A stretch of 64,000 nucleotides of DNA from Flavobacterium rakeshii (GTDB lineage: Bacteria > Bacteroidota > Bacteroidia > Flavobacteriales > Flavobacteriaceae). Shown here piece after piece: positions 9,301-16,241 of this stretch (position 1 is its first letter; the number at the start of each line of letters is the position of its first letter). The translations under genes and the position numbers were made by a program. The stretch covers positions 248,001-312,000 of the forward strand of contig NZ_WOWP01000013.1 in NCBI RefSeq assembly GCF_009741375.1, read 5' to 3'. The notes below the pieces were generated by a model. It was not told the origin of the DNA. It made no database searches and saw only the letters and a program-made list of their open reading frames with translations.

Positions 9301-9904
9301 AGGTAACCTTGCTGTTGTGGCTGGAGCCGATGTGTATGCCGAAGGCGAAATGATAAACTCTATGGGGTATAACCTTATAGGTATTGCAGAAGCAGAAGCT
9401 TATGTAAGCGCAGAAACTGATATTACGGGATCAATAACTACTCCGTTTACCATTGAGCTACTGGCACTGGGAGATAACGGAGGCAGCACCTTTACCCACA
9501 AACTGGGATGCCCTAGTGCAGCTGCCGATATGGGTGACCCTAACGATAACTCTCAGGATCAGGCGGGACAGGATGTGTTTAACGGACGTCGTGATATTGG
9601 TGCATACGAATCTCAGGAGGCGTGTTCTCTTGATACCGAAGATTTTGCAGCAAGTGCCGTAAGGAGTATAGTATACCCTAACCCTTCAAACAACGGAATA
9701 TTTAATATAGAACTGGCACAAAACCACGGCGATAATGCCGGTGTAGCCGTATACGATTTAGGAACGGGAAAACTTGTTATGGAAATGAAAGCCGATGCTA
9801 TGGCAACTGCCCTTAATATGGAGGAGTTAGCATCGGGTACTTATGTGATGCAAATTGTAAGCGACTTTACTACCGAAACACATAAAATTGTAATAAGGAG
9901 GTAA
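6350..9904 (+). CDS. Giant secreted beta-helix repeat protein with T9SS C-terminal sorting domain
   Basis: 1184 residues. A signal peptide (cleavage about SANA-Q, residue 24) is followed by a right-handed beta-helix made of short turns with GGG-x-hydrophobic motifs (GNGGGLH, EGGGLWN, QGGGGIYN, GSGGGIL, RAGGGIE). The DNA repeats with a period of 441 bases (147 residues). Then comes a choice-of-anchor-Q-like section (NTILAGN through NGRRDIGAYES), and the last 75 or so residues are a type A T9SS sorting domain (VYPNPSNNG, ending KIVIRR). The protein is presumably exported by T9SS and anchored or released at the cell surface. No catalytic motif is evident; an adhesin or surface-layer role is inference only. 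A terminator lies at 9936-9966. Confidence 0.93.
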   Translation: MMKNFTFTMFLTVCLLFGFSANAQVTVTNSNDSGMGSLRQAVLDASAGSTIIFALTTNGNTITLNSEITIDKELIINGNGDDATIISGGDSNRIFNISDATQVTINNISFTGGAASDNGGALFISGTDVLINNSAFSSNTASGATAGMGGGAIYVMGDSDVTINTSSLTGNEADGMAGSGGAILVGAGSNLTVNDCVITGNMAGRAGGGIEGNSGAGTMITLTDVTLNNNSTASSPGNGGGLHITGAGDTMITGGTVNNNTASAEGGGLWNGSGTMTIEGTVISGNTASGDGADQGGGGIYNLSGTLNVNAETVISNNTADGTSGSGGGILNDAGATLVVTEAEIIGNVSNRAGGGIEDNSGMMGSVTLTDAMITNNTTNNSPGNGGGLHVTGMGMITINGGEVSGNMAGSEGGGLWNGTGTMNIDGTVISGNTASGNDADQGGGGIYNLNGGTLIIANATISNNTADGTSGSGGGILNDAGAQLTVTDTEISGNVSNRAGGGIEDNSGMMGSVSLTDVMIINNTTNNSPGNGGGLHVTGMGMITISGGEVSGNMAGSEGGGLWNGTGTMNIDGTVISGNTASGDGADQGGGGIYNLNGGTLVIANATISDNTADGTLGSGGGILNDVGSQLTVTDTEISGNTAVRAGGGIEDNSGTSTIVLTNVMLTGNSASGPPGNGGGLHITGSGSATITGGMVSGNYAGLQGGGLWNGSGSMTITDVTIQNNEAAGSAAIDGGGGVFNVSGMVSISGSTITGNTATGVSGSGGGIFSSNGTVSIDDTMITLNSANRAGGGIEVIAGNLMISASALNENDVNGTAGTPNPGNGGALHISGATMVDISESSVSANIAAREGGGLWNQNGSTMTVTNVTISDNIAAGVAADDGGGGIFNNGGTLSVSNSTISGNSATGLLGQGGGIHINAGSATVVKTTISGNTALTNGGGIYNNAELMINANTITLNAATISGGGISNNSMMSPTVTNTILAGNLAVVAGADVYAEGEMINSMGYNLIGIAEAEAYVSAETDITGSITTPFTIELLALGDNGGSTFTHKLGCPSAAADMGDPNDNSQDQAGQDVFNGRRDIGAYESQEACSLDTEDFAASAVRSIVYPNPSNNGIFNIELAQNHGDNAGVAVYDLGTGKLVMEMKADAMATALNMEELASGTYVMQIVSDFTTETHKIVIRR
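6700..9140 (+). repeat. Five in-frame ~441-bp tandem repeats within the beta-helix gene
   Basis: The GNGGGLH-type codons begin at 7058, 7499, 7940, 8378 and 8819, giving spacings of 441, 441, 438 and 441 bases. The copies around 7420-7860 and 7861-8300 are nearly identical at DNA level, whereas the outer copies are more diverged. Boundaries are approximate because the repeat is periodic. Confidence 0.9.
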
Positions 9905-9935
9905 TTAAGTGTAATATATCTTTATTGGATTGGCA

Positions 9936-9966
9936 GAAAAGGGCAGCTCATTGGCTGCCCTTTTCA
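9936..9966. terminator. Terminator after the beta-helix gene
   Basis: GAAAAGGGCAGC pairs with GCTGCCCTTTTC around a short loop, with A- and T-rich flanks. It lies between convergent genes and may act in both directions. Confidence 0.8.
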
Positions 9967-10007
9967 TTTGTATTTTGTCGTTTTTGACTTTAAGAAAATT
10001 TCTTATT

Positions 10008-10056
10008 GAGTTCTTAGGGATTCTTCATTCCACTTCGTTGCATTCAGAATGACAAC
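10008..10056. repeat. Single GTCATT-type dispersed element
   Basis: On the minus strand the stretch starts GTCATTCTGAATG and ends in GAATCCC, with the same arrangement (GTCATT, a GAAGTGGAATG-like middle, GAATC) as the elements near 39 kb, 48.6 kb and 49.4 kb. Non-coding. Confidence 0.65.
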
Positions 10057-10077
10057 TTACAGATGTTCCCTTTTTAT

Positions 10078-10809
10078 TTATACTTCGGCAGTTTCTATTT
10101 TTAGCTTCTTTCCTTTTTTTACCACAATATCAGATCCCTCTGCAAGGTAAACCGATACCGGTTTGACATCCTTTAAAAAGGCAAACTCACTGCCGTATAC
10201 TTTGGTAAAATCAACATCAATTTCATAATCCCTTACCGGATAAATCTGCCAGCGTGGGTGTGCCACCTCATATTCAGATGTCACCGTATCATTCACTTTG
10301 GTATATCCCCAAAAATGTTCGGTAATAAATTCTTCCTCACTATCAGGAACAATATCTACAAGCTGCTTATCGGCAGTAACACGTATACTGTTCCACTCGT
10401 CCTTTTTCCAGCCATACTCCACCATAAGCGAATCATCGCGCTCTATCCAGTTGTGGCGTGTAGGCAGGGTCTCGTAGTTTTCCTTATACAGCATGTTTGC
10501 CACAAGGGTAAGTGCAGGTCGCGGAACAATTTCCTTAATAAATACCACTCCCCTTTTATAACCTTCGGTATCCTTATACTTCACATAAAAGCGAAGGTTG
10601 ATTTCCTCAAAATTGATATGAAAAGGGATTTTAAGCTTCAGTACTTTAGTATCAACAAACATAAACCCTATAAGGCTTACATAGCAGGTACCGTTCCACA
10701 GGTCTAGTTCGGTATTAAACGGCACATAAGGCTCCAGTACTTTTGGGTCAACAGCATAGTTAATCATAACCAGCTTGCGCCATTGTGCATTAAGAAATGT
10801 TTTTTTCAT
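10078..10809 (-). CDS. DUF2071 (YqjF-like) family protein
   Basis: A 243-residue soluble protein matching the DUF2071 pattern: FLNAQWRKLVMINYAVDPKVLEPYVP at the start, WNGTCYVSLIGFMF, then LRFYVKY and GVVFIKEIVPRPAL. The fold resembles acetoacetate decarboxylase; the cellular role is unknown. I start at the ATG at 10809 although the frame stays open to 10917. The extra 36 codons fall in a GTCATT-type repeat element, and the ATG at 10809 is preceded by the CCTTACC leader seen at other genes in this window. Confidence 0.85.
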   Translation of the reverse strand: MKKTFLNAQWRKLVMINYAVDPKVLEPYVPFNTELDLWNGTCYVSLIGFMFVDTKVLKLKIPFHINFEEINLRFYVKYKDTEGYKRGVVFIKEIVPRPALTLVANMLYKENYETLPTRHNWIERDDSLMVEYGWKKDEWNSIRVTADKQLVDIVPDSEEEFITEHFWGYTKVNDTVTSEYEVAHPRWQIYPVRDYEIDVDFTKVYGSEFAFLKDVKPVSVYLAEGSDIVVKKGKKLKIETAEV

Positions 10810-10870
10810 GGGTTGGTAAGGTTTATTTACTTGTATCGGATTCCCCAATTTTACTATCACTACACCCGGA

Positions 10871-10919
10871 ATGGAATGCCATTTCGACCGAAACAGAGTG
10901 GAGCGGAGAAATCTCAAAA
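10871..10919. repeat. Single GTCATT-type dispersed element upstream of the DUF2071 gene
   Basis: The stretch has a variant GCCATTTCGACCGAAAC head, GAGTGGAGCGGAGAAATCTC follows, and the whole resembles one half of the units in the 12.2-13.6 kb array. Non-coding, though it extends the DUF2071 reading frame by chance. Confidence 0.55.
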
Positions 10920-10943
10920 ATAATTAAGCCCTAATATAATAAA

Positions 10944-10971
10944 TAAAAAAATCCGCCCAATGGGCGGATTC
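10944..10971 (-). terminator. Terminator of purM
   Basis: On the minus strand AATCCGCCC-ATT-GGGCGGATT is followed by a T run (A residues at 10945-10951 on the plus strand). It lies directly after the purM stop codon. Confidence 0.88.
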
Positions 10972-10977
10972 AGTATT

Positions 10978-12156
10978 TTAGTATTTAAACGTTCCGTATT
11001 CGCTGGTAATGGTAAGCTCTTTCTTATCAGAAGCCTCTACCCTTCCCACTATTTGCGCATCTACGTTAAACGATTTTGAAATAGCAATGATATCTTCGGC
11101 AATTTCCTGCGGAACATAAAGTTCCATACGGTGACCGCAGTTAAACACCTGGTACATTTCTTTCCAGTCAGTACCGCTTTGCTCCTGGATCAGTTTAAAT
11201 AAAGGAGGTACAGGGAACAGGTTATCTTTAATCACGTGTACGTTATCTACAAAGTGAAGCACTTTAGTTTGTGCACCACCACTACAGTGTACCATACCGT
11301 GAATATCCTGTGGTGTATATTTGTCTAATATGCTTTTAATGATTGGCGCATAGGTACGTGTAGGCGATAGTACAAGCTTACCGGCATCTATAGGACTGTT
11401 TTCAACCGCATCGGTAAGTTTTGTTTTTCCTGAGTAAACCAGTTCTGAAGGAACGGCAGCATCATAGCTTTCAGGGTATTTTTGAGCAAGGTAGTTATCA
11501 AACACATCATGACGTGCAGAGGTAAGTCCGTTACTACCCATACCGCCATTATATTCTTTTTCGTAAGAAGCCTGACCGAAAGAAGCAAGCCCCACAATAA
11601 CATCACCTGCCTGAATGTTTGCATTATCTACAACATCCTTACGTTTTATACGTGCAGTTACGGTAGAGTCTACGATTATGGTACGCACAAGGTCGCCCAC
11701 ATCGGCAGTTTCACCACCTGTAGAATGAATGGTAACACCAAATTTCCCTAACTCCTCAATAAGTTCTTCGGTACCGTTTATGATAGCCGAGATTACCTCA
11801 CCCGGAACAAGGTTTTTGTTACGACCTATGGTTGATGACAGCATAATATTATCGGCAGCACCTACACAAAGCAGATCGTCAATATTCATGATAAGAGCAT
11901 CCTGAGCGATACCTTTCCATACCGAAATATCTCCCGTTTCTTTCCAGTACATATAAGCCAGTGACGATTTTGTACCGGCGCCATCGGCATGCATTATAAG
12001 GCAGTAATCCTCATCGTTAGTAAGATAATCGGGTACGATTTTACAGAAAGCTTTTGGGAATAAGCCTTTATCTATGTTTTTAATAGCGTTATGAACATCT
12101 TCCTTAGAAGCCGAAACTCCCCTCAGGCTATAGCGTTTGCTGTTATCAGAACTCAT
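10978..12156 (-). CDS. purM: Phosphoribosylformylglycinamidine cyclo-ligase (AIR synthase)
   Basis: A 392-residue cytoplasmic enzyme of the PurM/AIR synthase superfamily, catalysing ATP-dependent ring closure of FGAM to AIR in purine synthesis. Visible signatures are the N-terminal LRGVSASKEDV region, LIMHADGAGTKSSLAY (nucleotide/phosphate site), DALIMNIDDLLCVGA, STGGETADVGDLVRT, and the C-terminal CSGGAQTKVL and FNCGHRMELYVP. This long form is common in Bacteroidetes. A good promoter (TTG-N20-TATCTTTG) is placed 25 bases upstream, and the gene is monocistronic with its own terminator. Confidence 0.92.
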   Translation of the reverse strand: MSSDNSKRYSLRGVSASKEDVHNAIKNIDKGLFPKAFCKIVPDYLTNDEDYCLIMHADGAGTKSSLAYMYWKETGDISVWKGIAQDALIMNIDDLLCVGAADNIMLSSTIGRNKNLVPGEVISAIINGTEELIEELGKFGVTIHSTGGETADVGDLVRTIIVDSTVTARIKRKDVVDNANIQAGDVIVGLASFGQASYEKEYNGGMGSNGLTSARHDVFDNYLAQKYPESYDAAVPSELVYSGKTKLTDAVENSPIDAGKLVLSPTRTYAPIIKSILDKYTPQDIHGMVHCSGGAQTKVLHFVDNVHVIKDNLFPVPPLFKLIQEQSGTDWKEMYQVFNCGHRMELYVPQEIAEDIIAISKSFNVDAQIVGRVEASDKKELTITSEYGTFKY

Positions 12157-12181
12157 GAAATAGGGTTTGTATTACTGTGTG

Positions 12182-12212
12182 CAAAGATAGTTTTAATTTG
12201 CTAATATGGCAA
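12182..12212 (-). promoter_or_regulatory. Promoter of purM (TTG-N20-TATCTTTG)
   Basis: On the minus strand TTG (12210-12212), a 20-base spacer and TATCTTTG (12182-12189) match the Bacteroidetes consensus TTG-N(17-23)-TAnnTTTG. It lies 25 bases before the purM ATG. This is the best complete promoter in the window. Confidence 0.78.
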
Positions 12213-12239
12213 TTGTTTAATTTAGCAATTAATTATCGT

Positions 12240-13600
12240 TCTGTCATTCCGAGTGAAGCGACAGCGAAACCGAGGAATCTCTGTAATGAGATTGCTTCGT
12301 TCCTAATAATAACAGGATATTTATATAAGTAGGACAAAAACAAGATTCCTCACTACACTGCGTTACGTATCGGAATGACAACACGCTATGTCATTTCGAC
12401 CAGAGGAAGAAATCTTAAAGATTTCTTCGTTCCTCACAATAACAGCATCTAAAAGGAGAATTTTACAGACCTCGACAACAAAACAAGATTCCTCACTACA
12501 CTGCGTTACGTATCGGAATGACAACACGCTATGTCATTTCGACCAGCGGGAAAAATCTCAGTGATTGCATCATTCCTCGCAATGACTGTACATAAGAAGG
12601 AGAACTTTGTACATAAGAACAACAAAACAAGATTCCTCACTACACTGCGTTACGTATCGGAATGACAACACGCTATGTCATTTCGACAAGCGGGAGAAAT
12701 CTCAGTGATTGCTTCATTCCTAGCTATGACAATACACAGAAAGAGTACTTTAAATATCAGGTAAAATAAGATTCCTCACTACACTGCGTTAAGTATAGGA
12801 ATGACAACACGCTATGTCATTTCGACCAGAGGGAGAAATCTTAAAGATTGCTTCGTTACTCGCAATGACTGCACATAAGAACAACAAAACAAGATTCCTC
12901 ACTACACTGCGTTGCATATCGGAATGACAACACACTATGTCATTTCGACCAGCGGGAGAAATCTCAGTGATTGCATCGTTCCCCGCAATGACAGTACATA
13001 AGAAGGAGAACTTTGTACATAAGAACAACAAAACAAGATTCCTCACTACACTGCGTTACGTATCGGAATGACAAGACGCAATGTCATTTCGACCAGAGGG
13101 AGAAATCTTAAAGATTGCTTCGTTACTCGCAATGACAGTACATAAAAGGAGAATTTTACAGACCTCGACAACAAAACAAGATTCCTCACTACACTCCGTT
13201 ACGTATCGGAATGACAACACGCTATGTCATTTCGACCAGAGGGAGAAATCTTAAAGATTGCTTCGTTCCTCGCAATGACAGTACATAAAAGGAGAACTTT
13301 ATACGATAAGGTAAAACAAGATTCCTCACTACACTGCATTGCGTATCGGAATGACAACATGCTATGTCATTTCGACCAGCGGGAGAAATCTCAGTGAGTA
13401 CATCGTTCCTCGCAATGACAGTACATAAAAGGAGTACTCTATATATCAGATAAAAACAAGATTCCTCACTACACTGTGTTACGTATCGGAATGACAACAT
13501 GCTATGTCATTTCGACCAGCGGGAGAAATCTCAGTGATTGCATCGTTCCTCGCAATGACACACCCCGGCTACGCCACCCCTCTCAAGAGGGGAATTGAAC
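12240..13600. repeat. Tandem array of ~140-bp GTCATT/GATTCCTC inverted-repeat units
   Basis: About ten imperfect units. The landmark TCATTTCGAC occurs near 12391, 12534, 12679, 12818, 12940, 13084, 13228, 13368 and 13508, giving spacings of 122-145 bases. Each unit joins an inverted half (GATTCCTCACTACACTGCG to GGAATGACA) to a direct half (TGTCATTTCGACCAG to GAAATCTCAGTGATTGC to CGCAATGACA), so each centre can form a hairpin. The array ends in a separate CCCCTCT/GAGGGG hairpin near 13577-13592. Short open frames inside it are by-products of the repeat. It fills the gap between the purM promoter and the OmpA cluster. Confidence 0.9.
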
Positions 13601-13618
13601 ACTGATCACTGAAAACGA

Positions 13619-14515
13619 CTACTCGTTTTCCACCACCAAAATTTCCACACGGCGGTTAGCGGCGCGTTCCTCTTCGTTTTTTTCCGGTAACGGGTAAAGC
13701 GGTTGTGAAGTTCCAAGCCCTTCAAACGACAGTCGGCTTTTTGGTACACCATACTGTTGCAGGAACATAAATATTGCCTTAGCCCTTTTAGTGCTCAAAT
13801 CGCGCGGGTCGCCTTCCATACAGCAAATATGTCCCTGTAATTTGATTTTAAGTTTGGGGTGCAGTCGCATTACTTCCAGCAGTTCAAAAAGCCTTGGGCG
13901 CGACTCCTGAGTAATGGCAAAAGTATTTTCGTAAAAGTTAAGATTCTTTATTGCCAGGTGTTCACCCGGTTTTGCCGTACCTACCTTTTTCATAAACACG
14001 GTATCGAGCACAATCTCGTCCATAGTACCGTTTGGATTGCGCAGTACGATTTTCTCAGTATATACAATTGGTTTTGGTTCGGGTTCTGGGGCAGGTTCTT
14101 CCTCGATTCCCAGTATTTCGTTCTCTAAATGTAACTGATCTTTACGGATGTAAAATATATCTACCCTACGGTTTTTAGACTTATCTGCCTCCTGCTTGTG
14201 AAGTTCCCCAAAACTGCGGGTTTTAAAATCGTCGCGTATTTTTATATTCCCTTTTATAAGGTTGTACACATAGTCTACCCTGTTTTGTGCCAGTGTATCG
14301 TTAAACTGGGTACTACCGTCTTCATCGGTATAACCGTCTATCGCCACTACTTTAGACTCTTTGTTTGCCGACATCCATGCCTTAAAGATTCTTATCTGGT
14401 CGGAAGCCGGATCTATCTCATATTTATTAGAATCAAAATAAAGTGTGTATTGCTTTTGGGCAACAGCCGGTAAAGCAAGCAGTAAAAATATAATGAATAA
14501 AACAGGTCTTTTCAT
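13619..14515 (-). CDS. OmpA-family protein with two OmpA-like domains (paralogue 1)
   Basis: A 298-residue exported protein (signal peptide cleaved about AVA-Q). The first OmpA/MotB-like domain (about 22-125) has YTLYFDSNKYEI, IDGYTDEDGSTQFN and SKNRRVDI. A Pro/Glu-rich linker follows, then a second domain (about 190-298) with KIKLQGHICCMEGD, STKRAKAIFMFL and NRRVEILVV. The second domain has Ile-Cys-Cys where classical OmpA domains have the peptidoglycan-binding Thr-Asp, although the KRA arginine region is kept. It is the first of three paralogues on this strand. Likely periplasmic; peptidoglycan binding is uncertain for the second domain. Confidence 0.85.
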   Translation of the reverse strand: MKRPVLFIIFLLLALPAVAQKQYTLYFDSNKYEIDPASDQIRIFKAWMSANKESKVVAIDGYTDEDGSTQFNDTLAQNRVDYVYNLIKGNIKIRDDFKTRSFGELHKQEADKSKNRRVDIFYIRKDQLHLENEILGIEEEPAPEPEPKPIVYTEKIVLRNPNGTMDEIVLDTVFMKKVGTAKPGEHLAIKNLNFYENTFAITQESRPRLFELLEVMRLHPKLKIKLQGHICCMEGDPRDLSTKRAKAIFMFLQQYGVPKSRLSFEGLGTSQPLYPLPEKNEEERAANRRVEILVVENE

Positions 14516-14569
14516 CCTTTTGTAATATGGTATTTTTACGAAAATAAGACTTTATTTATTATAAAATAT

Positions 14570-15352
14570 TTAATTCTCAATAATCTCAATCTCTACACGC
14601 CTGTTGGCATTGCGTTCATCTTCATTTTTTTCGGGTAACGGGTAAACCGGATTATTGCTTGAAAAACCACGATACTTTAATCTCCCCGCGTCTATCCCAT
14701 TGTAGAGTAAATATTCGTACACGGCTTTTGCCCTAAAGAATGAAATACGCCCCTCGTCTGTTGGCTGACAGCAAATATGTCCCTGTATCTCTATTTTAAG
14801 TTTAGGTCTTTTCTGCATAATAACAAGCAATTCTCTTAATACCGGTTTTGACTTAGGTACTACAATATCGCTGTTATTATAAAAGTAGAGATTAGGCAGT
14901 TTTAGCTTATCCCCTACTTTAGAGCGGTCTACTTTTTTAGCCAATTCGGTATCAAGAGGCTCTATGACTTCCTCAACCGTTTCGGGCAGTTCATAATACA
15001 CCTCCACCTTACGGTTTTTAGCCTGTTCGCTATCCTGCTCAAACTCCTCTCCAAAACCTTTAATCTCAGCCCCTTCTGCGAAGGCTATATTATTTTGTTT
15101 TAATCGGCTTACAATTGCATTTGCCCTTCTAAGCGATAAATCTTTATTATACGGCACACTACCTACTTTATCGGTATAGCCATATACTTTAAACACAATT
15201 GCATCTTTATTTTGTTGCAGCCATGTATCAAAATTATTTACAGACGAGCTGTTTGGTTCATCAATATCTAAGTCAAAGTAAACGGTATGCTTTTGCTGGC
15301 CCTGTACAAGTGTAAAAACCAATAATATTAGCAAGGTAAAAATTCGCTTCAT
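14570..15352 (-). CDS. OmpA-family protein with two OmpA-like domains (paralogue 2)
   Basis: A 260-residue exported protein (cleavage about VQG-Q). Domain 1 carries HTVYFDLDIDEPNSSSVNNF, VYGYTDKVGSVPYNKDLSLRR and KNRKVEVYY. Domain 2 carries LKIEIQGHICCQP, ISFFRAKAVYEYL and NANRRVEIEII. The linker is shorter than in paralogue 1. The N-terminal half is almost identical to paralogue 3 at DNA level (for example 15076-15165 against 15886-15960), indicating recent duplication. Only two bases separate it from the upstream paralogue 3 stop, so the two are probably co-transcribed. Confidence 0.85.
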   Translation of the reverse strand: MKRIFTLLILLVFTLVQGQQKHTVYFDLDIDEPNSSSVNNFDTWLQQNKDAIVFKVYGYTDKVGSVPYNKDLSLRRANAIVSRLKQNNIAFAEGAEIKGFGEEFEQDSEQAKNRKVEVYYELPETVEEVIEPLDTELAKKVDRSKVGDKLKLPNLYFYNNSDIVVPKSKPVLRELLVIMQKRPKLKIEIQGHICCQPTDEGRISFFRAKAVYEYLLYNGIDAGRLKYRGFSSNNPVYPLPEKNEDERNANRRVEIEIIEN

Positions 15353-15354
15353 AA

Positions 15355-16149
15355 TTAATTCGCTATTATTTTAATTTCAACTCTTCTGTTAGTAACCCGT
15401 TCTTTTTCATTCTTTTCAGGTATACTGTATATTGGAGAAGTTGCTCCATAATCTTTATACGAAATTCTGGAATGGGAAATACCATTATTATTTAAATAGC
15501 TGTAAACGGCTTTTGCCCTATCTGAAGACACCGGATGTGTTACTTTCTTTTCACAACATATGTGTCCCTGTATTTCAATTTTAAGATTGGGGTTGCTTTT
15601 CATAACAGCCAATAACTCTTCCAGAACCGGTATGGATTCGGGTAAAAAATGGGCTGAGCCACCGTAAAAATTTAAATTCTCTAACCTCAGTTTATCTCCT
15701 ACTTTAGACTTTTCTACTTTTTGAGCAAACACAGTCTTTTTCGGCTCCGGCTCCGGTTTAACAACATCCGCTTCTACCACAGGTAGTCCATAGTACACCT
15801 CAACCTTACGGTTTTTAGCCTGGTCACTATCCTTCTCAAATTGTTCACCAAAACCTTTAATCTCTACCCCTTCTGCAAAGGCTATATTATTTTGTTTTAA
15901 TCGGCTTACAATTGCATTTGCTCTTCTAAGCGATAAATTTTTATTATACGGCACACTACCTGTAGTGTCGGCATAGCCATATACTTTAAATACAATTGCA
16001 TCTTTATTTTGTTGCAACCATGTGTCAAAACTATTTACAGATGAAGTATTTGGTTCATCAATATCTAAATCAAAATAAATGGTATGCTTTTGCTGGGCCT
16101 GTACAAACGTAAAAAGAGTAAGTAAAAAAAGAGTATATAAGTGTTTCAT
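15355..16149 (-). CDS. OmpA-family protein with two OmpA-like domains (paralogue 3)
   Basis: A 264-residue exported protein with the same plan as paralogue 2: signal peptide, HTIYFDLDIDEPNTSSVNSF, VYGYADTTGSVPYNKNLSLRR, a Pro/Glu/Lys linker, then KIEIQGHICCEKK, SSDRAKAVYSYL and TNRRVEIKII. The frame stays open to 16182, but I choose the ATG at 16149. It gives a standard signal peptide (MKHLYTLFLLTLF), and the ATG is preceded by the CCTTACCTA leader shared with other genes here. It is the first gene of the trio and is separated from glnN by a terminator. Confidence 0.85.
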   Translation of the reverse strand: MKHLYTLFLLTLFTFVQAQQKHTIYFDLDIDEPNTSSVNSFDTWLQQNKDAIVFKVYGYADTTGSVPYNKNLSLRRANAIVSRLKQNNIAFAEGVEIKGFGEQFEKDSDQAKNRKVEVYYGLPVVEADVVKPEPEPKKTVFAQKVEKSKVGDKLRLENLNFYGGSAHFLPESIPVLEELLAVMKSNPNLKIEIQGHICCEKKVTHPVSSDRAKAVYSYLNNNGISHSRISYKDYGATSPIYSIPEKNEKERVTNRRVEIKIIAN

Positions 16150-16193
16150 TAGGTAAGGATTTATAATAAAACGTAAACTCATACTTTTTAGTA

Positions 16194-16222
16194 CAAAAAA
16201 AGCCCCGCTATTGCGGGGCTTT
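16194..16222. terminator. Terminator of glnN
   Basis: AGCCCCGC-TATT-GCGGGGCT with an A tract on its left, which is the U tract for minus-strand transcription. It lies between glnN and the OmpA cluster. Confidence 0.88.
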
Positions 16223-16241
16223 AATTTATAATAAGCTTATA

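Noticed and set aside
10810..10917. 36-codon N-terminal extension of the DUF2071 gene
   Set aside because: It lies in a dispersed repeat element. The ATG at 10809 fits both the family start and the shared leader.
12789..13500. Two minus-strand open frames of 85 and 92 codons inside the repeat array
   Set aside because: They are repeats of the same GTCATT unit read in frame, with no start signal, promoter or family resemblance.
12240..13600. CRISPR array
   Set aside because: The whole 122-145-base unit repeats, including what would be the spacers. Units are inverted-repeat elements, and no cas gene is present.
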